Source: Paracoccaceae bacterium | Lineage (GTDB): Bacteria; Pseudomonadota; Alphaproteobacteria; Rhodobacterales; Rhodobacteraceae | DNA length: 63,156 nt | Reading direction: 5' to 3' | Assembly: GCA_020629115.1 (NCBI GenBank) | Contig: JAHDDY010000004.1 | Coordinates: 28,751-91,906 of the forward strand | Shown here: positions 12,281 to 21,305 of the stretch, in pieces | Numbering within the stretch: position 1 is the stretch's first letter | Layout: the number at the start of each line of letters is the position of its first letter | The notes under the pieces: model-generated | Seen by the model: the letters and a program-made list of their open reading frames with translations, nothing else | What the model was told of the DNA's origin: nothing | The model's database searches: none | Program-made: the position numbers and the translations under genes

Positions 12281-12363
12281 CGTCATTGCCGGACTTGTTC
12301 CGGCAATCCATCCATCAAGGATGGGCTGCACCATGGATTGTCGGGACAAGCCCGACAATGGCG
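12281..12363. repeat. Long imperfect palindrome (interspersed-repeat type)
   Basis: Two 31-nt arms, 12281-12311 and 12333-12363, are reverse complements with 5 mismatches, separated by a 21-nt spacer. Each arm is itself palindromic around a CCGGAC-TTGTTCCGG type core. Transcribed, this would form a long hairpin. The position between the 5' end of the sugar dehydrogenase and the 3' end of the hydratase gene, plus the layout, resemble the small interspersed palindromic elements common in alphaproteobacterial genomes. It lacks a T tract, so a terminator role is less likely. No second full copy is in this window. Confidence 0.7.
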
Positions 12364-12407
12364 GCGCATCAGGTCTCAAAATTCCGTGACGGTCTCGTAG
12401 ACAGGTG

Positions 12408-13193
12408 CTACCGCCCCTTCCAAACCGGATCGCGCTTCTCGGCGAAGGCGCGGGCGCCTTCGAGGTTGTCCTCGGAGCCGTAGAGCGTGTCGACGGTGGG
12501 GAGTTGCCGCCCGGTGATGCGGTTCATGGCGTCCTGAAAGGTGCTGTCCTCGGCGTCGCGCACGATCTCCTTGATCGCCGCGTAGACGAGGGGCGGGCCG
12601 CTGGCGAGGAGGCGGGCCATCTCCCATGCCGCGTCCATCAGGTCGTCGCCGGGATGCAGATGGTTGACCATGCCCCAGCGATGCGCTTCCTCCGCGTCCA
12701 GCCAGCGTCCGGTGAACAGCATCTCCATGGCGATGTGGTAGGGGATGCGCTTCGGCAGCTTCACGCTCGCGGCGTCGGCCACGGTGCCGGAGCGGATCTC
12801 GGGCAGGGCGAAGCTGGCATGGTCGGCGGCGAGGATGATGTCGGCGGACAGCGCCAGCTCCAGCCCCCCGCCGCAGCAGATGCCGTTCACGGCGGCGATG
12901 ACCGGCTTGTTCAGCCCGCGCAGCTCCTGCAACCCGCCGAAGCCGCCGACCCCGTAATCGCCGTCCACCGCATCCCCGTCGGCGGCGGCCTTCAGGTCCC
13001 AGCCGGGGCAGAAGAACTTCTCCCCCGCCCCCGTCACGATGGCGACGCGCAGGTCCGGATCGTCGCGGAAGGCGGCGAAGGTCTCGCCCATGATGCGCGA
13101 CGTGGCCAGGTCGATGGCGTTGGCCTTGGGCCGGTCGAGGGTGACTTCGAGGATGCCCCCCTCGCGGCGGGTTCGGACGGGCGTGTCGGTCAT
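12408..13193 (-). CDS. Enoyl-CoA hydratase/isomerase family, carnitinyl-CoA dehydratase (CaiD)-like
   Basis: A 261-residue crotonase-fold protein acting on a CoA thioester. The oxyanion-hole segments are visible: FFCPGWDLKAAADGD and GICCGGGLELALSADIILA. The later block from ALPEIRSGTVADAAS to WGMVNHLHPGDDLMDAA reads like CaiD (crotonobetainyl-CoA hydratase) rather than FadB-type hydratase, which usually has PGxGGTQRL at this place. No caiA, caiB or caiC gene is adjacent, so a true carnitine role is uncertain. The next gene with a CoA function is the ADP-forming acyl-CoA ligase about 600 bp upstream in transcription, with a small secreted-protein gene in between. Confidence 0.85.
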   Translation of the reverse strand: MTDTPVRTRREGGILEVTLDRPKANAIDLATSRIMGETFAAFRDDPDLRVAIVTGAGEKFFCPGWDLKAAADGDAVDGDYGVGGFGGLQELRGLNKPVIAAVNGICCGGGLELALSADIILAADHASFALPEIRSGTVADAASVKLPKRIPYHIAMEMLFTGRWLDAEEAHRWGMVNHLHPGDDLMDAAWEMARLLASGPPLVYAAIKEIVRDAEDSTFQDAMNRITGRQLPTVDTLYGSEDNLEGARAFAEKRDPVWKGR

Positions 13194-13262
13194 GCGGGCG
13201 CTCCTGACGGCGTTGCGGTCGATGGATTTGTCACCGCTCTGCCGGCCGGATGCAAGGGCGGC

Positions 13263-13712
13263 TCAGCGCCCGGCCTGCGCCCATTCGCCGATCTTCTCCA
13301 GCGTCGCGACGAACACCTCCGGCGTCGAGCCGAGGCGCTCGGGCGTCAGCTTCGCGCAGTTGAACAGCGAGACGGAGTAATCGCGGTAGAGCTTGTCGCC
13401 GTAGCGGCTGTCGATCTGGGCGTCGATGGCCACGCCCTGCTGATCGACCATCGTCTGGATCTCGTCGACGGACATCGACATCTGCGCCGCCGAATCGGCG
13501 ACCTCCTCCGCGATGACCTCGCCCTGGGCGATGGCGAAGGCCTTGAGCACCCCGATCTCGCGCGCGGCCTCGTCCTTCCAGTCCTTCGCTTCGAGGATGC
13601 CGACGACGTGGCGGGCGGTGAGCTGGCAGGTCTGCTGGTTGGTGACATTGCCGGCATGGGCGGGCAGCGCGGCGGCGAAGACGAGGGGCAGGGCAAGGGC
13701 GAAACGGGTCAT
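13263..13712 (-). CDS. Small secreted protein, function unknown
   Basis: A 149-residue protein with a signal peptide of about 20 residues (ending PAHA). Two cysteines remain in the mature part (NQQTCQLTARHV and LFNCAKL), suitable for one disulfide, and the secondary structure looks mostly helical. No family is recognised. The start is fixed by the signal peptide, although the frame stays open a long way upstream into the next gene. It lies between two genes of acyl-CoA metabolism on the same strand, but a shared role is not supported by sequence. Confidence 0.72.
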   Translation of the reverse strand: MTRFALALPLVFAAALPAHAGNVTNQQTCQLTARHVVGILEAKDWKDEAAREIGVLKAFAIAQGEVIAEEVADSAAQMSMSVDEIQTMVDQQGVAIDAQIDSRYGDKLYRDYSVSLFNCAKLTPERLGSTPEVFVATLEKIGEWAQAGR

Positions 13713-13780
13713 GGGGCATATCCTGTCGTGTTGGTCCGCCCCGCTTGTAGCAGAACGGGACGACGAAAGCGTGTCCGGAA

Positions 13781-15820
13781 TTACGGCAGGCGGATGCGGA
13801 GCAGCGCATCGGCGGCCCAGGCCCCTTCCGCGCAGACGATGAGCGGGTTCACGTCCAGCTCCTCCAGCGTTCCGGCATGGTCCGCGGCGAAGCGGGCGAC
13901 GGCGAGGATGGCGGCGAGGGCGGCCGGCGTATCGGCGGGGGAGCCGCCCCGCCATCCGCCGAGGAGCCGCGCGACCCGCAGCCCCGACAGCGCATCGGCG
14001 ACGTCCGCCTCGCTCGCGGGCAGGAGGAGCGTGGCGGTATCGGCGAGCAGCTCGGCCAGCACGCCCCCCGCCCCGACGGTGAGCAGAAGGCCGTAGACCG
14101 GATCGCGGGTCACGCCGACGATCAGCTCGACCAGACCGCCCGGAACCATCCGCTCGACGAGGAGCCGGTCCGAGAGGCGCAGAAGGTCGGCGGCGGCCCC
14201 GGCGACCGCATCCGCGTCGGTCAGGTGCAGCCGCACGCCCCCGGCCTCGGTCTTGTGGGCCATGCCGACCGCCTTGAGCGCCACCGGAAAGCTCAGCGAC
14301 GCGGCGGCGCGGATCGCGGCGTCGATATCGGCGACCTCGACCCCCTCCGGCACGGGCACGCCCGCTTCGGCGAGACGGCGCTTGGCCGCAGGCTCGTCCA
14401 GCAGGCGGGGCGGGGCGTCGACGGGGCGGGCGTCGAGCGGCGCGGACGGGGCGGGCCGCGCCCAGGCCGCGCCGACCCGCGCCGCCGCATCGACCGCCGC
14501 CGCCGTCTCCTCCAGCCCGCACAGGGGAGCGATGCCCGATGCGACGAAGGCGTCGCAGCGCTCCTCGGGCAGCAACTCGCTCAGGGAGGCGACCACCGCT
14601 GCGGGTCGCCCCGTCCGTGCCGCCGCCGCGCCGATGGCCGCGACCGCCGGGTCCCAGCCCGCATCGTCGCAGCGGTCGGCGCGCGGAAAGTCGAGGACGA
14701 GGGCGGCGAGATCGCAGTCGAGGGCCATGGCGGCGGCGAAGGTCTCGGCCATCGCCGCCCCGTCCCCCCAGCTGAAGGTGTGGTAGTCGAGCGGGTTCGC
14801 GACCGTGACCATCGGGTTCAGCGTCGCCGCCACCGCCGCGCGCCCCGCCGCGTCGTAGGGCGGAAAGGTCAGCCCCCGGCGCATGGCGGTATCGGCCATC
14901 AGCGACGCCTCGCCCCCGGAGCAGCTCATGGACAGGAGCCGTCGCCCGCCGAGCGGGCCGTGGACGTGCAGCAGCTTGAGCGTCTCGACCAGGGCGGGCA
15001 GGCTCTCGACCAGCGGGATGCCGAGGCGGGCAAAGAAGGCGCGGCTTCCGGCATCGGACCCGGCGAGCGAGGCGGTATGCGAGACCGTCGCCGCCCGCGC
15101 CTCGTCCGACGCGCCGACCTTGAGCGCCACCACCGGCACCCGCCGCGCCCGGGCCGCGCGCGTCAGCGCTTCGAACGCGCCGGTATCGCCGACACCCTCG
15201 ACATGCAGGCCGATGGCCGTGACCCGCTCGTCCTCCAGCAGCGCGGCAGCCATCCCGGCGAGGCCGATCTGCGCCTGGTTTCCGGCGGTCATCACGTAGG
15301 CGACGGGCAGGCCGCGCCGCTGCATGGTCAGGTTGATGGCGATGTTCGAGGATTGCGTGAGAAGGGCGACCCCGCGCGCCACCCGCCGCCCGCCATGCTG
15401 GTCGGGCCAGAGTGTCGCGCCGTCGAGGTAGTTCAGGAGGCCGTAGCAGTTCGGCCCGACGATGGGCATGTCCCCCGCTGCCGCCAGCAGCGCGTCGTTG
15501 CGCGTCGCCCCGTCCGCCGTCTCCCCGAAGCCGGAGGCGAAGCAGACCGCGCCCCCCGCGCCCATCGCCGACAGCGCGCCCACGATGCCGACGGTCGCGT
15601 CGCGGTTGACGCCGATCCATGCTGCGTCCGGCGCATCGGGCAGAGCCTCGACCGACGGGTAGGCGGGCACGCCGCCCACGGTATCGCGCGATGGATGGAC
15701 GGGCCGGATATCGCCCGCGAAACCGGCCTTCAGAAGCTGCTCGACCACGTTCGCGCCCCAGCCGCCCCCGATGACGGCGACGGAGCGGGGGCGCAGGAGG
15801 CGGGAGAGGTCGAGAGGCAT
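13781..15820 (-). CDS. Acetate/acyl-CoA ligase (ADP-forming) family protein
   Basis: A 679-residue cytosolic enzyme of the NDP-forming acyl-CoA synthetase superfamily: acyl-CoA + ADP + Pi to acid + CoA + ATP, or the reverse. Domain order is a CoA-binding Rossmann domain (residues 1-130, starting LRPRSVAVIGGGWGANV), a succinyl-CoA-ligase-like flavodoxin domain including GPNCYGLLNYLDG, and H248 in VSHTASLAGSD. The last corresponds to the family SHTGxLAG motif with the presumed phospho-histidine. A C-terminal ATP-grasp domain follows from about residue 460 (AAKRRLAEAGVPVPEG to DVNPLIV). There is no GNAT domain, unlike Pat-type fusions. The start at 15820 is taken where the CoA-binding domain begins. 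Confidence 0.9.
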   Translation of the reverse strand: MPLDLSRLLRPRSVAVIGGGWGANVVEQLLKAGFAGDIRPVHPSRDTVGGVPAYPSVEALPDAPDAAWIGVNRDATVGIVGALSAMGAGGAVCFASGFGETADGATRNDALLAAAGDMPIVGPNCYGLLNYLDGATLWPDQHGGRRVARGVALLTQSSNIAINLTMQRRGLPVAYVMTAGNQAQIGLAGMAAALLEDERVTAIGLHVEGVGDTGAFEALTRAARARRVPVVALKVGASDEARAATVSHTASLAGSDAGSRAFFARLGIPLVESLPALVETLKLLHVHGPLGGRRLLSMSCSGGEASLMADTAMRRGLTFPPYDAAGRAAVAATLNPMVTVANPLDYHTFSWGDGAAMAETFAAAMALDCDLAALVLDFPRADRCDDAGWDPAVAAIGAAAARTGRPAAVVASLSELLPEERCDAFVASGIAPLCGLEETAAAVDAAARVGAAWARPAPSAPLDARPVDAPPRLLDEPAAKRRLAEAGVPVPEGVEVADIDAAIRAAASLSFPVALKAVGMAHKTEAGGVRLHLTDADAVAGAAADLLRLSDRLLVERMVPGGLVELIVGVTRDPVYGLLLTVGAGGVLAELLADTATLLLPASEADVADALSGLRVARLLGGWRGGSPADTPAALAAILAVARFAADHAGTLEELDVNPLIVCAEGAWAADALLRIRLP

Positions 15821-15902
15821 GGTGCGGCCCGATCGCGGAGGAAGGCGGGGCGACCTTAGCGGCAAACGCCGTCGGCGCGAGGGGAAAATCGCCGTTGGCG
15901 GC

Positions 15903-16625
15903 TCAGGACGCTTCGGGCGGGTAGACGCCGCGATAGGCATTGCACAGGATCACCGCCGTCGCCACCGACGCGCCGGTCGTGACGACGCTCATCAGCAGGT
16001 AGGACAGGATCGCGGCCAGGGGCTGCGTATCGGTGCCGCCGCCCATCTCGAACACGGTCGTCGCCAGCAGCGTGACGAGGAAGGCCATGGCGGTGACCGC
16101 GACGACGAAGAGCAGCACGCCGACGAGCCGCCAGAAGACCCGGTCGGCCCGCACCCGCGCTCGCGCCGTACCGAGCGACACGTCGCCCCCCGCGAGGATG
16201 GCCGGGTAGACCGTGCCGTAACGCGCCAGCAGAACGAGGAAGGCCACGAAGGCGGCGATCATGGCAAGCGCGGTCAGACCGCTGCCGACGAAAACGCTCA
16301 ACGCGTCCAGAAGAGACAGCGCGACATCCGGGAAGAGGTACGCCATCGCGAAGAGCGTGGCGGTGCGCGCATCGACCCGGCGCAGGAGAACCAGCCCCGA
16401 CGCCGCCCCGCCCGACAGGAGGACGAGGCAACTCGCGGCAAAGACCGCCGCGTCGACCAGCGTCCCGCAGAACATGAGCGGCAACCGCAGGACGGGCACG
16501 TCGGGTATCGCCCCGAGCGCCGCCGTCGCGAGGACGGCCGCGACGAAGAGCATGCGGATCGAGACGATGGTGCGCATCGTCTGGGCGTAGAGACCCCGGG
16601 ACGGGTCGTGGGCGGCGGGGTCCAT
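15903..16625 (-). CDS. Multi-pass membrane protein, function unknown
   Basis: A 240-residue integral membrane protein with about six hydrophobic helices: near residues 19-38, 48-80 (two), 88-135 (two), 163-190 and 203-232. No conserved motif is recognised. It starts only 7 bp after dnaJ on the same strand, so it is probably the last cistron of a dnaK-dnaJ transcript. That placement may be coincidental, and no chaperone-related feature is visible. Confidence 0.75.
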   Translation of the reverse strand: MDPAAHDPSRGLYAQTMRTIVSIRMLFVAAVLATAALGAIPDVPVLRLPLMFCGTLVDAAVFAASCLVLLSGGAASGLVLLRRVDARTATLFAMAYLFPDVALSLLDALSVFVGSGLTALAMIAAFVAFLVLLARYGTVYPAILAGGDVSLGTARARVRADRVFWRLVGVLLFVVAVTAMAFLVTLLATTVFEMGGGTDTQPLAAILSYLLMSVVTTGASVATAVILCNAYRGVYPPEAS

Positions 16626-16632
16626 GGGCCGG

Positions 16633-17787
16633 TCAGCTCGTCATCCGGCCCCAGAAGTCCTTGACCTGACCGAAGAAGCCGTCGGATTCGGGGCTGTTCT
16701 TGTTCGTCTCCCCGATCTGCTGGAATTCCTCCAGCAGCTCCTTCTGGCGCTTGGTCAGGTTGGTCGGCGTCTCCACCCCGACCTCGATATAGAGGTCGCC
16801 CTCGCGGTTCTGGCGCAGGACCGGCATACCCTTGCCGCGCAGGCGGAACTGCTTGCCGCTCTGCGCGCCCGCCGGGATGGCCACGCGCGCGCGGCCCCCG
16901 TCGATGGTCGGGGCCTCGATATGCCCGCCCAGCGCGGCGAGCGCCATGGGAACGGGGATGCGGCAGAAGAGATCCGGCCCCTCGCGGCGGAAGATCGGGT
17001 GCCCCTCGATGTCGATGAAGATGTAGAGATCGCCCGGCGGGCCGCCCATCATCCCCGCCTCGCCCTCGCCGGCGAGCCTGATGCGGTTGCCGTCCTCGAC
17101 GCCCTTCGGGATCTGGACGTTGAGCGTGCGCTCCTCGCGCTTGCGGCCCGCGCCGTTGCAGACGCCGCACGGGTTGGTGATGACCTGCCCGCGTCCGCCG
17201 CAGGTGGGGCAGGCGCGCTCGATGGTGAAGAAGCCCTGCTGCGCGCGCACCTTGCCGTGCCCGGCGCAGGTGGCGCAGGTCTCGGGCTTGGCCCCGGCCT
17301 CCGCGCCGGTGCCGTTGCAGGCGTCGCAGGCCACGGCGGTCGGCACCTTGATGGTCGCCTGCTTGCCCTTGTAGGCGTCCTCCAGCGAGATGGTCAGGTT
17401 GTAGCGCAGGTCCGCGCCGCGCACCTGTCCCCCGCCCCCGCCGCGCTGACGCCCGCCGAACTGGCCGAACAGGTCGTCGAACACGTCCGCGAAGGCCGAG
17501 GAGAAATCGCCCGAACCGCCCGGCCCGCCGCCGCCCCGCGCGCCGAAGCCGCCCCCGCTGCCATCCACGGCCGCATGGCCGAACTGGTCGTAGGCGGCGC
17601 GCTTCTGGGGATCCTTCAGGACGTCGTAGGCCTCGTTGACCTCCTTGAACTTCGTCTCCGCCTCCGGGTTGTCGCGGTTGCGGTCGGGGTGAAGTTCCTT
17701 CGCCTTGGTGCGGAAGGCCTTCTTCATCTCGTCGGCGGACGCCCCGCGCGCCACGCCGAGCACGTCGTAATAGTCACGCTTCGACAT
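16633..17787 (-). CDS. dnaJ: Molecular chaperone DnaJ
   Basis: DnaJ (Hsp40) delivers unfolded proteins to DnaK and stimulates its ATPase. The 384 residues have all expected parts: a J domain at residues 1-70 with HPD at 33-35, a Gly-rich linker (about 75-120), and a cysteine-rich zinc domain with four CxxCxGxG repeats at about 155-215 ([32 protein letters not shown]). Two beta-sandwich client domains follow. It lies 170 bp downstream of dnaK. That gap holds two hairpins, which may make dnaJ expression lower than dnaK; this is inference. Confidence 0.98.
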   Translation of the reverse strand: MSKRDYYDVLGVARGASADEMKKAFRTKAKELHPDRNRDNPEAETKFKEVNEAYDVLKDPQKRAAYDQFGHAAVDGSGGGFGARGGGGPGGSGDFSSAFADVFDDLFGQFGGRQRGGGGGQVRGADLRYNLTISLEDAYKGKQATIKVPTAVACDACNGTGAEAGAKPETCATCAGHGKVRAQQGFFTIERACPTCGGRGQVITNPCGVCNGAGRKREERTLNVQIPKGVEDGNRIRLAGEGEAGMMGGPPGDLYIFIDIEGHPIFRREGPDLFCRIPVPMALAALGGHIEAPTIDGGRARVAIPAGAQSGKQFRLRGKGMPVLRQNREGDLYIEVGVETPTNLTKRQKELLEEFQQIGETNKNSPESDGFFGQVKDFWGRMTS

Positions 17788-17825
17788 AGATCGTCCTCAC
17801 AGGTCCGTGCGCAGTCCAAAAGGAA

Positions 17826-17862
17826 GGGTGGCCGCGACGGATCGAACCGTTCGCAGCCACCC
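17826..17862 (-). other. Hairpin 2 in the dnaK-dnaJ intergenic region
   Basis: The arms GGGTGGC (17826-17832) and GCCACCC (17856-17862) are perfect complements, extended inward by GCGACGG against CCGTTCGC with one bulge. It lies close upstream of the dnaJ start on the transcript and could affect translation initiation or processing. Confidence 0.6.
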
Positions 17863-17882
17863 CCTCGGGTGTGAAAAGGAGA

Positions 17883-17949
17883 GGCCCGGGCCGAGCGAAA
17901 CACGGCCGTTTCATCGAAAACCGTGGTCGTGTTTCGCTCTCACCGGGCC
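17883..17949 (-). other. Hairpin 1 in the dnaK-dnaJ intergenic region, possible attenuator
   Basis: Arms of about 22 nt, 17883-17904 and 17928-17949, pair with a perfect inner block GAGCGAAACACG and an outer GGCCCGG, with a 3-nt mismatch between. It begins 8 bp after the dnaK stop codon. There is no run of Ts after it on the minus strand, so it looks like an attenuator or processing/stability hairpin rather than a strong terminator. Confidence 0.6.
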
Positions 17950-17957
17950 GACCGTCG

Positions 17958-19886
17958 TCACGAGGACTTGCGCATCGTGTCGTCGACTTCCTCGAAGTCG
18001 GCATCGACCACGTCGTCCCGATCCGCGTCGCGCGCACCGTCCGCCTTGGCGGCGGCCTCGGCATCGGCGTCGTCGGCCTCCTGCGATGCCTTGTAGATGG
18101 CCTCGCCGAGCTTCATCGACGCCTGGGCGAGGGTCTGGCTCTTGGCGTTGATGTCCTCGACATCGTCGCCCTGGAGCGCGGCCTTGAGGTCCTCCATCGC
18201 GACGCCGATGGCCTCGCGCTCGTCCTCGGCCACCTTGTCGCCGTGCTCTTCGAGCGACTTCTCCGACCCGTGCAGCAGGGACTCGGCCTGGTTGCGCGCT
18301 TCCGCCAGCTTCTTGCGGTTGGCGTCCTCCTCGGCATAGCTGGCCGCGTCGGAGACCATCTTGTCGATCTCGTCATCGGACAGGCCGCCCGAGGCCTGGA
18401 TCGAGATGTTCTGCTCCTTGCCGGTGCCCTTGTCCTTCGCCGAGACGTTGACGATGCCGTTCGCGTCGATGTCGAAGGCGACCTCGATCTGCGGCACGCC
18501 CCTAGGAGCAGGAGGGATATCCTCAAGGTTGAACTGGCCCAGCAGCTTGTTGTCCGCCGCCATCTCGCGCTCGCCCTGGAAGACCCGGATCGTCACCGCC
18601 GTCTGGTTGTCGTCGGCGGTCGAGAATATCTGGGACTTCTTCGTCGGGATCGTGGTGTTGCGGTCGATCAGGCGCGTGAACACGCCGCCCTGCGTCTCGA
18701 TGCCGAGCGAGAGCGGGGTCACGTCGAGCAGGACCACATCGGTCACGTCGCCCTGCAGGACGCCCGCCTGGATGGCCGCGCCCATGGCGACGACCTCGTC
18801 GGGGTTCACGCCCTTGTGCGGCTCCTTGCCGAAGAATTCCTTCACCGTCTCGTTGATCTTGGGCATCCGCGTCATGCCGCCGACGAGGACGATCTCGTCC
18901 ACGTCCTTCGCGGACATGCCGGCATCCTTGAGCGCCGCCTTCATCGGGTCGAGCGTGCGCTTGACCAGATCCTCGACCAGCGATTCCAGCTTCGAGCGGG
19001 ACAGCTTGACGGCGAGGTGCTTCGGTCCCGACGCGTCGGCGGTGATGAACGGCAGGTTCACCTCGGTCTGCGTGGACGAGGACAGCTCGGTCTTGGCCTT
19101 CTCGGCGGCTTCCTTCAGGCGCTGGAGCGCGAGCGGGTCCTTGCGCAGGTCGATGCCCTGCTCCTTCTTGAACTCGTCGGCCAGGAACTCGACGATGCGC
19201 AGGTCGAAATCCTCGCCGCCCAGGAAGGTGTCGCCGTTCGTCGCGCGGACCTCGAAGACGCCGTCGCCGATCTCCAGGATCGACACGTCGAACGTGCCGC
19301 CGCCGAGGTCGTAGACCACGATCGTCTTGCCGTCCTGCTTGTCCAGCCCGTAGGCGAGGGCGGCGGCGGTCGGCTCGTTGATGATGCGCAGCACTTCGAG
19401 GCCGGCGATCTTGCCGGCGTCCTTGGTGGCCTGACGCTGCTGGTCGTTGAAGTAGGCCGGGACGGTGATGACGGCCTGCGTGACCGGCTCGCCGAGATAG
19501 CTCTCGGCGGTCTCCTTCATCTTCTGGAGGATGAAGGCGGAGACCTGGGCGGGGGAGTATTTCTCGCCCGACGCCTCGACCCACGCGTCGCCGTTACCGC
19601 CGTTGACGATGGCGTAGGGCACCATGCCCTTGTCCTTGGACACGGCCGGGTCGTCGTAGCGGCGGCCGATCAGGCGCTTGACGGCGAACAGCGTGTCCGT
19701 GGGGTTGGTGACCGCCTGGCGCTTGGCCGACTGGCCGACGAGGCGCTCGTCGTCGCCGGTGAAGGCGACCATGGAAGGCGTCGTGCGCGCGCCTTCCGAG
19801 TTCTCGATCACGCGCGCCTGATTGCCGTCCATGATGGCGACGCAGGAGTTCGTGGTCCCGAGATCGATACCGATTACTTTCGACAT
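17958..19886 (-). CDS. dnaK: Molecular chaperone DnaK (Hsp70)
   Basis: The ATP-driven Hsp70 chaperone, 642 residues. The nucleotide-binding domain starts with [16 protein letters not shown] and includes [20 protein letters not shown] and the connecting [18 protein letters not shown] linker region. The substrate-binding domain follows ([15 protein letters not shown]), then the helical lid, and the C-terminus ends in the usual acidic tail ([17 protein letters not shown]). The length is standard for alphaproteobacteria. It is the first gene of a dnaK-dnaJ-membrane protein run. A candidate RpoH promoter lies about 105 bp upstream of the start codon. Confidence 0.99.
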   Translation of the reverse strand: MSKVIGIDLGTTNSCVAIMDGNQARVIENSEGARTTPSMVAFTGDDERLVGQSAKRQAVTNPTDTLFAVKRLIGRRYDDPAVSKDKGMVPYAIVNGGNGDAWVEASGEKYSPAQVSAFILQKMKETAESYLGEPVTQAVITVPAYFNDQQRQATKDAGKIAGLEVLRIINEPTAAALAYGLDKQDGKTIVVYDLGGGTFDVSILEIGDGVFEVRATNGDTFLGGEDFDLRIVEFLADEFKKEQGIDLRKDPLALQRLKEAAEKAKTELSSSTQTEVNLPFITADASGPKHLAVKLSRSKLESLVEDLVKRTLDPMKAALKDAGMSAKDVDEIVLVGGMTRMPKINETVKEFFGKEPHKGVNPDEVVAMGAAIQAGVLQGDVTDVVLLDVTPLSLGIETQGGVFTRLIDRNTTIPTKKSQIFSTADDNQTAVTIRVFQGEREMAADNKLLGQFNLEDIPPAPRGVPQIEVAFDIDANGIVNVSAKDKGTGKEQNISIQASGGLSDDEIDKMVSDAASYAEEDANRKKLAEARNQAESLLHGSEKSLEEHGDKVAEDEREAIGVAMEDLKAALQGDDVEDINAKSQTLAQASMKLGEAIYKASQEADDADAEAAAKADGARDADRDDVVDADFEEVDDTMRKSS

Positions 19887-19990
19887 GAATGTCTTCCCTC
19901 TTCAGCAAAAGCCCCGTGGGACGCGCATCGCGCCACCCCGGCGGGCTTTCCCATGGTTTCATCCCTCGCGCTCCGGGCGCGTTCAGGAAA

Positions 19991-20021
19991 CCATATATGA
20001 AGGGCATCGGAGGGGCGCAAG
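19991..20021 (-). promoter_or_regulatory. Candidate RpoH (sigma-32 type) heat-shock promoter of dnaK
   Basis: On the minus strand CTTGCG (20016-20021) is followed after 16 nt by CATATATGG (19991-19999). This resembles the alphaproteobacterial RpoH pattern CTTG-N16/18-CYTATnT with one mismatch in the -10 part. It sits about 105 bp upstream of the dnaK start in the only A+T-rich stretch of this gap. It was found by eye. Confidence 0.5.
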
Positions 20022-20073
20022 CGGGGGAGACGGCAAAAATGCGGCGGCCGTCCCGCGCCCGCGCCGGACGGGA

Positions 20074-21177
20074 CTATCCTACGGCGCGGGCTGCGTTTTC
20101 CGGGCGTTCCATCCGTTCACGGAACAGGGTCTCGTAGCGGGACACCATCCCGTCGAGGGCGTAGTCGGCCCGGGCGCGCGCCGCGTTGGCCGTGCCCAGA
20201 CACGCGCTCAGCGCCGGGTCGGCGGCGAGGGCGGCGAGGGAACGGGCGAGAGCCGCCGTGTCGGCGGCGGGCGTGACGAAGGGGCGGTTCTCCGGAGTCA
20301 CCATGGCCATCGTGTCGCCCACGTCGGTCGCGGCGACGGGCAGGCCCGCGGCCATGGCCTCGACGAGGGAGATGGGCATCTGCTCGGTGTCGGAGCTCAT
20401 GGCGAAATGCGTCATGCGGGCGAGGAAGGGAGCGACGTCGTCCTGCGCGCCCGCGAACGCGACGCCCTGCCCCGCCCGCGCCTCCAGCGCCGCGCGCTCC
20501 GGCCCGTCGCCCACGATCAGCAGGGTCGCATCGGGGATGGCGGCGGCGTGGAAGGCGTCGATCAGCCGGTCGATGCGCTTTTCGGGGCGCAGGGCCGCGA
20601 CGGTGCCGATGACGGGCGTGCCAGTGCGCGGGACCGGCGCGAAGCGGGTGCAGTCGACCCCGTTGGGGATGAGGTGCAGACGGCGGGCGGGCAGCTTCCA
20701 GTCGCGGCGGTAGACATCCGCCAGCACCTGCGACGGCGCGACGCAATGCAGGCCGGGCTTGCGGAACAGCACCCGCCGCGTCCAGAGCCGCTTGGGGTTC
20801 TGCGCGTCGGGCCGCTCGTCGGGGCCGAAGCCGTCCTCGAAATGGATATGCGGCACCGCCGCGCCGCCCGCATTGGCGAGGATCCACTCGACCGACCCCC
20901 AGTTCGAGGTCAGCAGCAGGTCGGGCCGCCGATCCGCCAGCATCGACCGCATCATCGCGAGGTTGGCGCGGGAGACCAGCGCCCCCTTGCGCGCCCGCCC
21001 CTCGATGAGGTCGAGTGGGAGATGAGGGGCGGCGCGGGCGGCGTCGAGGCACCCGTCCATCGCGAAGACTCCGTGCCGCCAGCCGGGGCCGAGCGCCTCG
21101 GCCAGCGTGAGAAACCGCCGCTGTGCCCCGCCGAGGGCAAAGGTGGAAAAGACCCACAGAAGACGAAACGGTTGCAT
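20074..21177 (-). CDS. Glycosyltransferase family 4 (GT-B) protein
   Basis: A 367-residue GT-B glycosyltransferase. The N-terminal half opens with the acceptor domain STFALGGAQRRFLTLAEAL. The C-terminal nucleotide-sugar domain shows VIGTVAALRPEKRIDRLIDAF, then LLIVGDGPERAAL, then the E-x7-E type motif MPISLVEAMAAGLPVAATDVGD. The product is probably part of a polysaccharide or lipid glycan; substrates are unknown. The ATG at 21177 is preferred to one 27 nt further upstream, because GGGAAGGG lies about 7 nt before it. It is convergent with nothing and stands alone upstream of the dnaK promoter region. Confidence 0.88.
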   Translation of the reverse strand: MQPFRLLWVFSTFALGGAQRRFLTLAEALGPGWRHGVFAMDGCLDAARAAPHLPLDLIEGRARKGALVSRANLAMMRSMLADRRPDLLLTSNWGSVEWILANAGGAAVPHIHFEDGFGPDERPDAQNPKRLWTRRVLFRKPGLHCVAPSQVLADVYRRDWKLPARRLHLIPNGVDCTRFAPVPRTGTPVIGTVAALRPEKRIDRLIDAFHAAAIPDATLLIVGDGPERAALEARAGQGVAFAGAQDDVAPFLARMTHFAMSSDTEQMPISLVEAMAAGLPVAATDVGDTMAMVTPENRPFVTPAADTAALARSLAALAADPALSACLGTANAARARADYALDGMVSRYETLFRERMERPENAARAVG

Positions 21178-21305
21178 GGACGGCCCTTCCCGCGATGGCA
21201 TCATCGGCGGGCAGGGTAGCGGCGGGCGGTATCGAAAGGCTTACGGCAACGGGAAAGGGGCGGCATCGCTGCCGCCCCTTCGCAGGGATTGACCCGGCGG
21301 GTCGG

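Noticed and set aside
13877-15859. 660-residue plus-strand open frame opposite the acyl-CoA ligase
   Set aside because: The other strand carries an intact NDP-forming ligase; this one is Arg/Gly-rich and shows no conserved feature.
17871-20000. Long plus-strand open frame opposite dnaK
   Set aside because: Antisense to a clear dnaK. The His/Leu/Arg-rich translation is the mirror of dnaK codons, with no motif.
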